A DNA stretch of 64,000 nt from an uncultured Aquabacterium sp. (GTDB lineage Bacteria > Pseudomonadota > Gammaproteobacteria > Burkholderiales > Burkholderiaceae_C), in contig NZ_CAJYGK010000086.1 in NCBI RefSeq assembly GCF_913773725.1, forward strand, positions 62,001 through 126,000, written 5' to 3'. Numbering within the stretch: the first letter of the stretch is position 1; every line of letters starts with the position of its first letter. Position numbers and translations under genes: made by a program. Under the pieces are notes generated by a model that was not told the DNA's origin, made no database searches, and worked only from the letters and a program-made list of their open reading frames with translations. Below are positions 9,364 through 18,862 of this stretch, one piece after another.

Positions 9364-10224
9364 ATGCTGCAGAACCTCCAGATCGACTGGCTGAAGTGCT
9401 TTGTCGCCGTGGTGGACACGGGCTCGCTGTCGAGCGCCACCGGAGAGGTGCACCGGTCGCAGTCGGCCATCAGCATGCAACTCAAGAAGCTGGAGGAAGC
9501 CGTGGGCCGTCGGTTGCTCGACCGGGGGCCACGCAAGCTGCTGCTGACTCAGGATGGCCAGATGCTGCTGGGGTACGCGCGACGCATCCTGGATCTGCAG
9601 GCCGAGGCCTTGAGCGCCTTGCATGGCGACGAGCTGACGGGTCGTGTGCGATTGGGCGTGCCGGATGACTATGCCACCCGCTACCTCACGCCGGTGCTCA
9701 AGCGCTTTGCGCCGAAGCACAGCGGGGTCGAGATCGAACTCAACTGCGAACAGTCGCCCGCCCTCATCCCGCGTGTGGCTCGGGGTGAACTCGATCTGGC
9801 GCTCGTCTCGCGCGACCACGCGCGGCGCGGGACCCTGCTGTTTCATGAGCCCATGGTCTGGGTGGGCTCGCCTCAGTTCGAGCTCTGGCGACGCGATCCG
9901 CTGCCGATCGCGGTGTACGAAGAGGCCAGCCTGGCCCGACGCGGGGCCATTCAGTCCCTGGCGCAACAGGGGCGGCGCTACAAGGTTGTCTACAACAGCT
10001 CGAGCCTGGCAGGCCAGATTGCCGCGGTGGACAGCGGGCTGGCCGTGGCCGCGCTGACGCAGTGCAGTGCCCCGCCTCACCTGCAGGTCCTCGGGGCCGC
10101 GCACGGGCTGGGCCCGCTGGCCCCCATGGAGGTGGCGGTCTATCGGAGCCGCGAATCGCGCGGCAACAAGGCCGTGGACACCCTTCACGGCCTGCTGATC
10201 CGGACGCTGAGGCAGTCGACCTGA
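9364..10224 (+). CDS. LysR-family regulator, probable azlCD controller
   Basis: A 286-residue LysR protein. The N-terminal helix-turn-helix (FVAVVDTGSLSSATGEVHRS then SAISMQLKKLEE) is followed by a periplasmic-binding-like effector domain. Start ATG 9364 follows the strong ribosome-binding site AAAGGAG; an upstream in-frame start overlapping the azlC start is less likely. Divergent placement next to azlCD suggests it controls the exporter. It ends just before the lactate operators and is unlikely to belong to that operon. The effector is unknown. Confidence 0.88.
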   Translation: MLQNLQIDWLKCFVAVVDTGSLSSATGEVHRSQSAISMQLKKLEEAVGRRLLDRGPRKLLLTQDGQMLLGYARRILDLQAEALSALHGDELTGRVRLGVPDDYATRYLTPVLKRFAPKHSGVEIELNCEQSPALIPRVARGELDLALVSRDHARRGTLLFHEPMVWVGSPQFELWRRDPLPIAVYEEASLARRGAIQSLAQQGRRYKVVYNSSSLAGQIAAVDSGLAVAALTQCSAPPHLQVLGAAHGLGPLAPMEVAVYRSRESRGNKAVDTLHGLLIRTLRQST

Positions 10225-10243
10225 TCGGGTCTACAGGCTACAA

Positions 10244-10258
10244 ATTGGTCTGACCAAT
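10244..10258. promoter_or_regulatory. LldR-type operator O1 of the lactate operon
   Basis: ATTGGTCTGACCAAT is a perfect palindrome with ATTGGT/ACCAAT arms around CTG. It matches the TGGT-N3-ACCA pattern bound by FadR-subfamily GntR regulators. Its centre (10251) lies 108 bp upstream of the second operator's centre. Confidence 0.75.
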
Positions 10259-10349
10259 CATCATTTTATCTATCGCCAGGGTTAACCCTGAATTCGGGGC
10301 GTTGACGCCCCTTTTGCGCCTCTTCTACAGTCACGCCCTGTCGACGCTA

Positions 10350-10368
10350 AAATTGGTTTGACCAATTT
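10350..10368. promoter_or_regulatory. LldR-type operator O2 of the lactate operon
   Basis: AAATTGGTTTGACCAATTT has perfect 8-bp arms (AAATTGGT/ACCAATTT) around TTG. It lies 52 bp before the lldE start. Together with O1 it makes a two-operator layout like that of Escherichia coli lldPRD, where repression by looping has been proposed. Confidence 0.78.
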
Positions 10369-10420
10369 ACAGGCTTTCTGGCCTGGGTCTCCGAGCGTCG
10401 GGCTTCACCCCACAGAGCGC

Positions 10421-11194
10421 ATGACTGCCCCGTCCGACGTCTACTTCTTCGCCACCTGCCTGGTGGACCTCTTCCTGCCCGACGCGGGCCTGGACGCCAT
10501 CACCCTGCTCGAACGAGAAGGGGTGCGCGTGCACGTGCCTCAGGGGCAGAGCTGCTGCGGCCAGCCGGCCTACACCAGCGGCCAACGCGAGGAGGCCATG
10601 ACAGTCGCCCGCGCCCAGCTCGGGCTGTTCCCGCAGACGGACTGGCCCATCGTCGTGCCCTCGGGTTCGTGCGCCGGGATGATGAAACACCACTGGCCGC
10701 AGCTGTTTGCGGGCACGCCCGATGAGGGCCGCGCCACGGCCATCGCCGCGCGCGTGGTCGAGCTCACGGACTTTCTGCTGAACACGCTGGACCTCACCCA
10801 CCGGCCGAGCTGGCCGCAACACGGCGAGCCCACGCGCGTGGCCGTGCACACCTCGTGCTCGGCCCGGCGCGAGATGGGCACCCACCAGCACGGCTGGGCC
10901 CTCGTCGACGCGCTGCCCGGCGTCGAACGCGTGGTGCACGACCACGAATCGGAATGCTGCGGCTTCGGCGGCACGTTCTCCATCCGCCACCCCGACATCT
11001 CTGGCGCCATGGTGGCCGACAAGGCTGCAGCGCTGCACGGCACGGGCGCCGCCACCTTCATCACGGCCGATGGCGGCTGCCTGCTCAACATCAACGGCAA
11101 GCTGGCCAAGTCAGAGTGCGGCAGCTTCTGTGGTCAGCACATGGCCACCTTCCTGCTGAAGCGCCTGGAAGGCGCCAAGGAGGTCAAGGCATGA
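10421..11194 (+). CDS. lldE: Lactate utilisation Fe-S protein LldE/LutA
   Basis: A 257-residue protein with two CCG (cysteine-rich) domains, shown by SCCGQPAYTSG near residue 46 and ECCGFGGTFSI near residue 183. These are iron-sulfur or quinone-contact modules of the heterodisulfide-reductase type. LldE is one of three subunits of the cytoplasmic L-lactate dehydrogenase complex LldEFG (LutABC). ATG 10421 is used, because the upstream TTG would lie inside operator O2. No strong ribosome-binding site is seen. It ends in an ATGA overlap with lldG. It is the first gene of the operon and the target of the operators upstream. Confidence 0.9.
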   Translation: MTAPSDVYFFATCLVDLFLPDAGLDAITLLEREGVRVHVPQGQSCCGQPAYTSGQREEAMTVARAQLGLFPQTDWPIVVPSGSCAGMMKHHWPQLFAGTPDEGRATAIAARVVELTDFLLNTLDLTHRPSWPQHGEPTRVAVHTSCSARREMGTHQHGWALVDALPGVERVVHDHESECCGFGGTFSIRHPDISGAMVADKAAALHGTGAATFITADGGCLLNINGKLAKSECGSFCGQHMATFLLKRLEGAKEVKA

Positions 11195-11949
11195 GCCACA
11201 CGCACGCTGACGACGCCACGCCGCGTGGCCGCATCCTCGCCCGGCTGCGCGGTGCCCTGGCCGATGCGCCCGCCGCGCACACCCCTCCGGCGGCCACGGC
11301 CGTGACTAGCCACTACGCCGGCAACACGCCGAACTGGCCCCTGACCGAACGCCTGACCCGACTCGTGAACATGATGCAGTCGGTGCAGACCGAAGTGCAC
11401 CTCGTGCGCGAAAGCGACTGGCCGGCCCGCCTGGCCTGGGTGGTGGGCGACAAGGGCGTGCGCCAGATCCTGCTGGCACCGCAGACCACCCACGGCGATC
11501 GTGCCGCCCGGGCTCTGCAGCAAGCCGGCGGCTCCGCCCGCATCCGCGCCTTCGACCGCGACATCGAGCACTGGAAGGCCGAGCTCTTCACCGACATCGA
11601 CGCCGGCTTCACCACCGTGCGCTCGGCCATCGCGGCCACCGGCAGCCTCATCCTCTGGCCCGATGCCGACGAGCCCCGCACCGTGAGCCTCGTGCCGCCG
11701 CTGCACATCGCCCTGCTGGACGGCCGCAAAGTGCACACCCACTTTCATGAGGCCATGACGGCCGAAGGCTGGGCCGCCGTCGGCATGCCGACAAACGCCC
11801 TGCTCGTGTCCGGCCCCTCCAAGACGTCCGACATCCAGCAGACCCTGGCCTATGGTGCCCACGGCCCCCGCGCCCTGGTGCTGCTGCTCATCGTGCCCGA
11901 CGAGGTCGACCTGACCGCCCTGGCCACCGCCACCGGAGCCTGCGCATGA
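11191..11949 (+). CDS. lldG: Lactate utilisation protein LldG/LutC (LUD domain)
   Basis: A 252-residue protein of the LUD (lactate utilisation, YkgG) family. The N-terminal half is variable; the conserved core includes TTVRSAIAATGSLIL and the C-terminal segment TNALLVSGPSKTSDIQQTLA. It acts with LldE and LldF in oxidation of L-lactate to pyruvate. Start and stop codons overlap both neighbours by 4 bp (ATGA at 11191 and 11946), so the three proteins are probably made in fixed ratio. Gene order here is E-G-F, unlike the E-F-G order of Shewanella and Escherichia coli. Confidence 0.9.
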   Translation: MSHTHADDATPRGRILARLRGALADAPAAHTPPAATAVTSHYAGNTPNWPLTERLTRLVNMMQSVQTEVHLVRESDWPARLAWVVGDKGVRQILLAPQTTHGDRAARALQQAGGSARIRAFDRDIEHWKAELFTDIDAGFTTVRSAIAATGSLILWPDADEPRTVSLVPPLHIALLDGRKVHTHFHEAMTAEGWAAVGMPTNALLVSGPSKTSDIQQTLAYGAHGPRALVLLLIVPDEVDLTALATATGACA

Positions 11950-13391
11950 AGCCGATCGTTCACAAACTCGAGTTCATGCCCTCGCGCGAGTTCAAGGCCC
12001 GCGCGCACGAGGCCCTGGGCAACACCGGCCAGCGTCGCAGCTTCCGCGGTGCCATGGACTTTCTGCAGGCCAAGCGCGCCGCGCAGTTCCCCGACGCTGC
12101 CGAGCTCGAGGCCCTGCGCACGCTGGGCGAAGGCATCCGCCAGCGCTGCCTGAGCAAGCTGCCCGAGCTGCTGGAAACACTCGAAGCCCGCCTGACCGCC
12201 AATGGCGTGCACGTGCACTGGGCGGAAACGCCCGAGCAGGCCAACGCCCTCATCCGTGGGCTGGTCGTGGCTGCGGGCGGCGACCTCGTGCTCAAGGGCA
12301 AGTCGATGGTGAGCGAGGAGATCGAGCTCAACCACCACCTCGCCGAACACGACATCACCGCGATCGAATCGGACATGGGCGAGTACATCGTCCAACTGGC
12401 TGGCGAAAAGCCCAGCCACATCGTCATGCCTGCCGTCCACAAGACGCGCGCGCAGATCGCCCGGCTCTTCCACGAGAAGGTGCCGGGCGCTCCTCTTACG
12501 GAGGACGTCGACGCCCTCATCCGCATCGGCCGCCACGCCATCCGTGACCTCTACCCCCAGGCCAAGGTCGGCCTGTCGGGTGTCAACTTCGCCGTGGCCG
12601 AAACCGGCACGCTGTGCCTGGTCGAGAACGAGGGCAACGGCCGCATGTGCACCACGGTGCCCGACGTGCACATCGCCATCACCGGCATCGAGAAGGTCGT
12701 CGAATTCCTGAGCGATGTACCGCCGCTCTACAGCCTGCTGACGCGCTCGGCCACCGGCCAGCCCGTCACCACGTACTTCAACATGATCAGCGGCCCCCGC
12801 CGCGACGGCGAGCGCGATGGCCCGAAGCAGGTGCACCTCGTGCTGCTGGACAACGGCCGCAGCCAGGCCTTTGCCGACGAGCAGCTGCGCGCCACCCTGC
12901 AGTGCATCCGCTGCGGTGCCTGCATGAACCACTGCCCGGTGTACGCCCGCGTCGGCGGCCATGCCTATGGCACGACCTACCCGGGCCCCATCGGCGCCAT
13001 CATCTCGCCGCACCTGCTGGGCCTGCAGAACACCAAGGACCTGCCCACCGCGTCAAGCCTGTGCGGCGCCTGCGGCGAGGTCTGCCCCGTCCGCATCCCG
13101 ATCCCCGATCTGCTGCTGCGCCTGCGCGAAGAGGCCGTGCGCGCGCCGGATCAATCGGTGAGCCACCCGCTCAAGGGCCAGGGCGCTGCGCACGACCCGC
13201 ACCTGGCAGGCGTCTGGCGTCTGTGGGCCTGGCTGCACGCCAACCCGCTGCGCTACCGCGCCTACACCTGGCTGGCCACCCGCCTGCGCGGCCTGATGCC
13301 CCGCAAGCAACTGGGCTGGACCCTGCACCGCATCGCCCTGAAGCCTGCCCCGAAGACGCTGCAAGAGCGTCTTGCCGAACGCCAACGATGA
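11946..13391 (+). CDS. lldF: Lactate utilisation Fe-S protein LldF/LutB
   Basis: A 481-residue protein with an N-terminal LUD-like domain and a C-terminal pair of [4Fe-4S] motifs: CIRCGACMNHCPVY from residue 320 and CGACGEVCPVRIP from residue 373. A helical C-terminal tail follows. It is the electron-transfer subunit of the LldEFG L-lactate dehydrogenase. It overlaps lldG by 4 bp, and its stop codon overlaps the ATG of the next gene. Length and motifs match the family well. Confidence 0.92.
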   Translation: MKPIVHKLEFMPSREFKARAHEALGNTGQRRSFRGAMDFLQAKRAAQFPDAAELEALRTLGEGIRQRCLSKLPELLETLEARLTANGVHVHWAETPEQANALIRGLVVAAGGDLVLKGKSMVSEEIELNHHLAEHDITAIESDMGEYIVQLAGEKPSHIVMPAVHKTRAQIARLFHEKVPGAPLTEDVDALIRIGRHAIRDLYPQAKVGLSGVNFAVAETGTLCLVENEGNGRMCTTVPDVHIAITGIEKVVEFLSDVPPLYSLLTRSATGQPVTTYFNMISGPRRDGERDGPKQVHLVLLDNGRSQAFADEQLRATLQCIRCGACMNHCPVYARVGGHAYGTTYPGPIGAIISPHLLGLQNTKDLPTASSLCGACGEVCPVRIPIPDLLLRLREEAVRAPDQSVSHPLKGQGAAHDPHLAGVWRLWAWLHANPLRYRAYTWLATRLRGLMPRKQLGWTLHRIALKPAPKTLQERLAERQR

Positions 13392-16318
13392 TGACCCCGC
13401 AACACCAGGCCTTTCTGGCCGACCTGTCCCGCCACCTGCCGGCCGAGCGCCTGCTGACCGACCCGCTGCGCACGCTGGCCTATGGCACGGACGCGAGCTT
13501 CTACCGCCTCGTGCCGCAGATCGTCGTGCTGGCGCGCAACGAAGCCGAAGTCGCCACGCTGCTGCGCCTGGCGCACCACCACCAGGTGGCCCTCACGCTG
13601 CGCGCAGCCGGCACCAGCCTGTCGGGCCAGGCGGTCAGTGACTCGGTGCTGGTGCTCGTCAACGAGGGGTGGACGCAGCAGGACGTGCTGGACGAAGGCG
13701 CCCGCATCCGCCTGCAGCCCGGCGTGATTGGCCAGCATGCCAACGACACGCTGCGTCCCTATGGCCGCAAGATCGGCCCGGACCCGGCCTCGATCGCCAC
13801 CGCCCGCATCGGCGGCATGGCCGCCAACAACAGCTCGGGCATGTGCTGCGGCACCCGGCAGAACAGCTACCACACGCTGCACGCGCTGCGCGTGATGCTG
13901 GCCGATGGCACCGTGCTGGACACCAGCGATCCGGCCAACGTGGCGGCCTTCCGCATCAGCCACGCCGAGTTGCTGACGGAGTTGAGCTGGCTGGCCACGC
14001 AGGCCCGCGAGAACACCGCGCTGCACGCCAAGATCCGCCACAAGTACCGCCTGAAGAACACCACCGGCTACGGCCTGAACGCGCTCATCGACTTCGATGA
14101 CCCGGTGGACATCCTCACGCACCTGATGATCGGCTCGGAAGGCACGCTCGGTTTCATCGCCAGCATCACCTACGACACCGTGCCCGATCTGGCCCACAAG
14201 GCTTCGACCCTCGTGCTGTTCGACGAGCTGGACGTGTGCTGCCGCGCCGTCACGGCGCTGAAGGAGCAGGGCCGCGTCGCCGCCGTGGAACTGGTCGACC
14301 GCCGCAGCATCGCCGCCGTGCAGGGCAAGGCTGGCATGCCGGCCTTCATGTACGGCAACCTGCCTTCGGATGCCGCCGCCCTGCTGATCGAGGTGCACGC
14401 TGGCGACGCGCAAGCCCTGCAGGCCCACATCTCGGCCGTCGACACGCTGCTGCACACCTTCTCGCCCGCCGCGCTCAGCGGCTTCTCCACCGACCCCAAG
14501 GTGTGCGACACCTACTGGGCGCTGCGCAAGGGCCTGTTCCCCGCGGTCGGTGCCGTGCGCCCCGTGGGCAGCACCTGCGTGATCGAGGACGTCGCCTTCC
14601 CCGTGGAGCGGCTGGCCGAAGGCGTGCGCGGCCTGACCGCCCTGTTCGACCGCTTCCACTACGACGAGGCCCTGGTGTTCGGTCACGCGCTCGAAGGCAA
14701 CCTGCACTTCGTGTTCGCGCCGGCCTTCGACAGCGACAGCGAAGTACGCCGATACAGCGACTTCATGGACGCCGTCAGTCAGCTGGTGGCCGTCGACTTC
14801 GGCGGCTCGCTCAAGGCCGAGCACGGCACGGGCCGCAATGTGGCGCCGTATGTGAAGCTGGAATGGGGCGAGGACGGTTATGCGCTGATGCGGTCCATCA
14901 AGCGCCTGTTCGACCCGGCAGGCCTGCTGAACCCCGATGTCATCATCAGCGACCGGGACGACGTGCACCTGGCGGATCTCAAGCGCCTGCCCGCTGCCGA
15001 CCCCATTGTCGACACCTGCATCGAATGCGGCTTCTGCGAGCCCGCCTGCCCGTCCAACGGCCTGTCGCTCACACCCCGCCAGCGCATCGTGCTGTGGCGC
15101 CGCATCCAGCAACTGCGCCGTGACGGCAGCGACCCCTCGCTGCTGGCCGAACTCGAAGCCGAGTACGGCTGGGCCGGCGTCGACACGTGCGCCGCCACCG
15201 GCATGTGCGCCACCCGTTGCCCGGTCGGCATCAACACCGGCGCACTGATGAAGCAGCTCAAGGGCCCGAGCGCCCATGCCGTCACGGCCAGCCGCATCGA
15301 GCGCAACCTCGGCACGGTGGTGGGCACCGCCCGCATGGGCCTGGGCGCCCTGCAACTGGCCCGCAGCATGGTGGGCGAGCGCGCCACACACAAGCTCAAC
15401 ACCCTGGCTCACAAGGTGATCCCGGTGTTGCCCGTTGCTCCGGCCGCCACCCCGGGCCCGGCCGCACCGCTGCCCCCCGCCCCCACGCCGGCCGCCACCG
15501 AAGACAGCCAGGTGGTCTACTACGCCAGCTGCGTGAACCGCTGCTTCGCCGAAAGCCCGCAAGGCGGCGACAACCTCGCCACCCGCACCTTCAGCCTGTT
15601 TGCCAAGGCGGGCCTCACACCGGTCTACCCGCCCAACCCGGCCACGCTGTGCTGCGGTCAACCGTTCGAGTCGGCCAACGCCACCGAAGCAGCGCAAAGC
15701 GCCCTCGCCCGCACCAACGCCGCGCTGCTCGCCGCCAGCCAGCAAGGCCGACTGCCGGTCTACCTCGACAACGCGCCCTGCTCGCTGCGCCTCATCGAAG
15801 CGCAACGTGCGGGCCAGCTCGACGCCCGGCTGCAGCTGTTCGACGCCACCCGCTTCCTGGCCGAACGCGTGCTGCCCCGCTTGGCCGTCGTGCGCCAGCT
15901 TGACCACCTCGCGGTGCACGTGCCCTGCGCCACCAGCAAGGCCGGCCAGCGCGACGCGCTGCTGCGCGTGGCCCGCGCCTGCGCCCGGCAGGTCACCGTG
16001 CCCGACATTGCCTGCTGTGGCTTTGCCGGCAGCAAGGGCTTCACGCTGCCCGAGCTGAACGCCAACGGCCTGCGCCACCTGCGCGCCGCCCTGCCCGATG
16101 CCTGCGAGCACGGTGTCTCCACCAGTCGCACCTGCCAGATCGGCCTGAGCACGCACAGCGGTCGCCCCTACGCCGGCCTCGAAGCCCTGCTCGATGACTG
16201 CACGGCGGCCCGCCCCGGTGCGGCCTTCCATTCCCCGCATCCCCATTCTTCCACCGCGACACCGAGGAGACACATGACAGAACACGCGACCACCTCTGCT
16301 CCGCTGACCCAAGACTGA
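13388..16318 (+). CDS. dld2: FAD/Fe-S D-lactate dehydrogenase, Dld-II type
   Basis: A 976-residue fusion. The N-terminal FAD_binding_4 domain (~40-180, with GGMAANNSSGMCCG) and FAD-oxidase C-terminal domain (~230-500) are followed by a ferredoxin-like pair (CIECGFCEPACPS from 544, CAATGMCATRCPVG from 601). Two CCG domains complete it (CCGQPF at 755, CCGFAGSKGF at 876). This is the architecture of Shewanella Dld-II and related D-lactate or D-2-hydroxyacid dehydrogenases, which pass electrons to quinone. Start ATG 13388 (or 13391) overlaps the lldF stop. A proline/alanine-rich linker lies around residues 680-710. Co-transcription with lldEGF and lldP supports D-lactate as substrate. Confidence 0.88.
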   Translation: MMTPQHQAFLADLSRHLPAERLLTDPLRTLAYGTDASFYRLVPQIVVLARNEAEVATLLRLAHHHQVALTLRAAGTSLSGQAVSDSVLVLVNEGWTQQDVLDEGARIRLQPGVIGQHANDTLRPYGRKIGPDPASIATARIGGMAANNSSGMCCGTRQNSYHTLHALRVMLADGTVLDTSDPANVAAFRISHAELLTELSWLATQARENTALHAKIRHKYRLKNTTGYGLNALIDFDDPVDILTHLMIGSEGTLGFIASITYDTVPDLAHKASTLVLFDELDVCCRAVTALKEQGRVAAVELVDRRSIAAVQGKAGMPAFMYGNLPSDAAALLIEVHAGDAQALQAHISAVDTLLHTFSPAALSGFSTDPKVCDTYWALRKGLFPAVGAVRPVGSTCVIEDVAFPVERLAEGVRGLTALFDRFHYDEALVFGHALEGNLHFVFAPAFDSDSEVRRYSDFMDAVSQLVAVDFGGSLKAEHGTGRNVAPYVKLEWGEDGYALMRSIKRLFDPAGLLNPDVIISDRDDVHLADLKRLPAADPIVDTCIECGFCEPACPSNGLSLTPRQRIVLWRRIQQLRRDGSDPSLLAELEAEYGWAGVDTCAATGMCATRCPVGINTGALMKQLKGPSAHAVTASRIERNLGTVVGTARMGLGALQLARSMVGERATHKLNTLAHKVIPVLPVAPAATPGPAAPLPPAPTPAATEDSQVVYYASCVNRCFAESPQGGDNLATRTFSLFAKAGLTPVYPPNPATLCCGQPFESANATEAAQSALARTNAALLAASQQGRLPVYLDNAPCSLRLIEAQRAGQLDARLQLFDATRFLAERVLPRLAVVRQLDHLAVHVPCATSKAGQRDALLRVARACARQVTVPDIACCGFAGSKGFTLPELNANGLRHLRAALPDACEHGVSTSRTCQIGLSTHSGRPYAGLEALLDDCTAARPGAAFHSPHPHSSTATPRRHMTEHATTSAPLTQD

Positions 16319-16405
16319 GCCCGGCGCCCTCCGCGCCGCACCCCTTCCCTTCAACCTGAGCGCCAGGGCTGGCCACAAGCCCGCCTGCGCGCGAAAGCGC
16401 TTTCC

Positions 16406-18097
16406 ATGACCACCTGGATCCAGAACTACGCCCCCTTGGGCAGCCTGGGCCTGTCGGCCGCCGTCGCCGTCCTGCCCGTGGTGTTCTTCTTTGTCGCCCT
16501 CGCGGTGTTCCGCCTCAAGGGCCACGTGGCCGGCACCATCACGGTCGCCATCAGCCTGGCCGTGGCCATCCTCGGCTATGGCATGCCGGCCGACATGGCC
16601 TTCGCCGCCGCGGGCTACGGCTTCCTCTACGGCCTGTGGCCCATCGCGTGGATCATCATCACCGCGGTATTCCTCTACAAGATCACCGTCAAGACCGGCC
16701 AGTTCGACGTCATCCGCGCGTCGGTGCTGTCCATCACCGATGACCAGCGCCTGCAGATGCTGCTTGTGGGCTTCGCCTTCGGTGCCTTCCTGGAGGGCGC
16801 AGCCGGCTTTGGCGCCCCGGTGGCCATCACCGCCGCGCTGCTGGTGGGCCTCGGCTTCAACCCGCTGTATGCCGCCGGCCTGTGCCTGATCGCCAACACC
16901 GCCCCGGTGGCCTTCGGCGCCATGGGCATCCCCATCCTCGTGGCCGGCAAGGTCACCGGCATCGACCCGTTTGCCATCGGTCAGATGACCGGCCGCCAGC
17001 TCCCGCTGCTGTCGGTGTTCGTGCCGTTCTGGCTGGTGTTCATGATGAACGGCTTCAAGGGCATCCGTGACACGTGGCCGGCCATCCTGGTCGCTGGTGG
17101 CTCGTTCGCCGTCACCCAGTTCATCACCGCCAACTACGTCGGCCCCGAGCTGCCGGACATCACCTCGGCCCTCGTGAGCCTCATCTGCCTGACGCTGTTC
17201 CTGAAGGTCTGGCAGCCGCGCGAGAGCTTCCGCTTCGCAACCGCGGGTGACGGCGTCGGCGCCTCGGCCGTGGGTGGCGCGGTGCTCCAAGGTGGCCCCG
17301 CACGCGGCCGCGCCTCGGGCTACACCGCCGGCCAGATCCTCAAGGCCTGGTCGCCCTTCATCATCCTCACGGTCATCGTCACCCTCTGGTCGATCAAGCC
17401 CTTCAAGGCCCTGTTCGACAAGACCGGCCCGCTGGCCAGCTGGGTGTTCAAGTTCGAAGTGCCGCACCTGCACAACCTGGTGATCAAGTCGGCCCCCATC
17501 GTGGCCGAAGCCAAGCCCTACGAAGCCATCTACAAGCTCGACCTGTTCTCGGCCACCGGCACCGCGATCCTGATCGCTGCGCTGTTGACCGCAGTCGTCC
17601 TGCGCTTCAAGCCGCGTGACTGCGTCGAGACCTTTGTCGAGGTGCTCAATGAACTGAAGCGCCCCATCCTGTCGATCGGCATGGTGCTGGCCTTCGCGTT
17701 CGTGGCCAACTACTCGGGCCTGTCCAGCACGCTGGCCCTGGTGCTGGCCGGCACCGGCGCGGCCTTCCCGTTCTTCTCGCCCTTCCTGGGCTGGCTGGGC
17801 GTGTTCCTGACCGGCTCCGACACCTCGTCGAACGCGCTGTTCTGTTCGCTGCAGGCCACCACGGCCCACCAGGTCGGCGTGTCCGACACACTCCTGGTGG
17901 CGGCCAACACCACCGGCGGCGTGACGGGCAAGATGATCTCGCCACAGTCGATCGCCGTCGCGTGTGCCGCTGTGGGCCTGGTCGGCAAGGAATCGGACCT
18001 GTTCCGCTTCACCCTGAAGCACAGCCTGTTCTTCGCCTTCCTGGTGGGCCTGATCACCATGGCGCAGGCCTACTGGCTGACCTGGATGATTCCCTGA
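16406..18097 (+). CDS. lldP: Lactate permease LldP
   Basis: A 563-residue inner-membrane protein with about 12-14 helices and clear LldP/GlcA family features: [34 protein letters not shown], and near the end [15 protein letters not shown]. It imports lactate (and often glycolate) with protons. It follows dld-II after an 87-bp gap and is the last gene of the operon, ending 24 bp before a strong terminator. Confidence 0.94.
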   Translation: MTTWIQNYAPLGSLGLSAAVAVLPVVFFFVALAVFRLKGHVAGTITVAISLAVAILGYGMPADMAFAAAGYGFLYGLWPIAWIIITAVFLYKITVKTGQFDVIRASVLSITDDQRLQMLLVGFAFGAFLEGAAGFGAPVAITAALLVGLGFNPLYAAGLCLIANTAPVAFGAMGIPILVAGKVTGIDPFAIGQMTGRQLPLLSVFVPFWLVFMMNGFKGIRDTWPAILVAGGSFAVTQFITANYVGPELPDITSALVSLICLTLFLKVWQPRESFRFATAGDGVGASAVGGAVLQGGPARGRASGYTAGQILKAWSPFIILTVIVTLWSIKPFKALFDKTGPLASWVFKFEVPHLHNLVIKSAPIVAEAKPYEAIYKLDLFSATGTAILIAALLTAVVLRFKPRDCVETFVEVLNELKRPILSIGMVLAFAFVANYSGLSSTLALVLAGTGAAFPFFSPFLGWLGVFLTGSDTSSNALFCSLQATTAHQVGVSDTLLVAANTTGGVTGKMISPQSIAVACAAVGLVGKESDLFRFTLKHSLFFAFLVGLITMAQAYWLTWMIP

Positions 18098-18120
18098 CGC
18101 CTCGTAGATCGACACCGTCC

Positions 18121-18145
18121 AAGGGCTGCCATCGGCAGCCCTTTT
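18121..18145 (+). terminator. Rho-independent terminator of the lactate operon
   Basis: A perfect 10-bp stem AAGGGCTGCC/GGCAGCCCTT closes on an ATC loop and runs into TTTTT. It lies 24 bp after the lldP stop codon. Confidence 0.92.
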
Positions 18146-18289
18146 TCATGGCGTCACAACGCGCGCAGCCCGCCAGGGTCCACGGCACGGCTTAACCACA
18201 CCTTAAGCCTCAGCAGACCCGAAGGACGTTGCCTTGCGCGGCGTCTGCGCTGCCTAGACTGGCCCGGGTTCACACTCCCGCCGGTCTTC

Positions 18290-18841
18290 ATGCAAGCTCC
18301 TTCTCCCACACGCTGGCCCGTGGCCATCGTCGTCGTCCACTGGCTGACCCTGGCCCTGTGGATCGTGGCTGTCGGCGCCGTTCTCGCTCGCGAAGGCCTC
18401 GACGATCCCGCGTTGCGCCGCACGCTGATGCTCGCGCACCGCACGGCCGGTGTGCTCGTGCTGCTGGCCACCGCGCTCCGTGCGGCCGTGCGTCTGCGTG
18501 CCGCCCGGCCCGCGCACAATCTGCCCGCCCTCACTGCCCGCCTGGCGGCTGCGGGGCATGCCGTCCTGTACCTCGCGCTCCTTGCGGTGCCGCTCACCGG
18601 GGCGCTGCTCAGCGCCCTGCACGACGGCGCTGTCCGCCTGCTCGGCCTCACGCTGCCATCGCCCTTCGCGCGCGACCGTGACCTCGCCGAGCTGCTCGAA
18701 CCTGTACACACCACCGCCGCATGGGCCATGGTGGCCCTCGTCGTCGCGCACGCCGCCACCGCCCTGTGGCACCACTTCGTCCGGCGCGATCAGGTGCTCC
18801 GGTCCATGACCCTGCCCGGGGCGCCCCCCCGCCCCCACTAA
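18290..18841 (+). CDS. Cytochrome b561-family protein
   Basis: A 183-residue membrane protein with four hydrophobic helices and histidines placed as in bacterial cytochrome b561 (H17 in the first helix, HRTAG before the second, GHAVLYLAL in the third, HTTAAWAMVALVVAHAATAL in the fourth). These ligands bind two b hemes. Family members shuttle electrons between the quinone pool and periplasmic partners, or remove superoxide. It lies 21 bp upstream of the Cyc2-like gene on the same strand, so it could be the membrane electron partner of that cytochrome-porin. Confidence 0.85.
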   Translation: MQAPSPTRWPVAIVVVHWLTLALWIVAVGAVLAREGLDDPALRRTLMLAHRTAGVLVLLATALRAAVRLRAARPAHNLPALTARLAAAGHAVLYLALLAVPLTGALLSALHDGAVRLLGLTLPSPFARDRDLAELLEPVHTTAAWAMVALVVAHAATALWHHFVRRDQVLRSMTLPGAPPRPH

Positions 18842-18862
18842 CCCACCGAGGAGGACCATCCC

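Noticed and set aside
13262-18115. Long open frame antisense to the lactate operon (about 1600 codons)
   Set aside because: Mirrors lldF, dld-II and lldP codons on the other strand; no ribosome-binding site, no recognisable domain.
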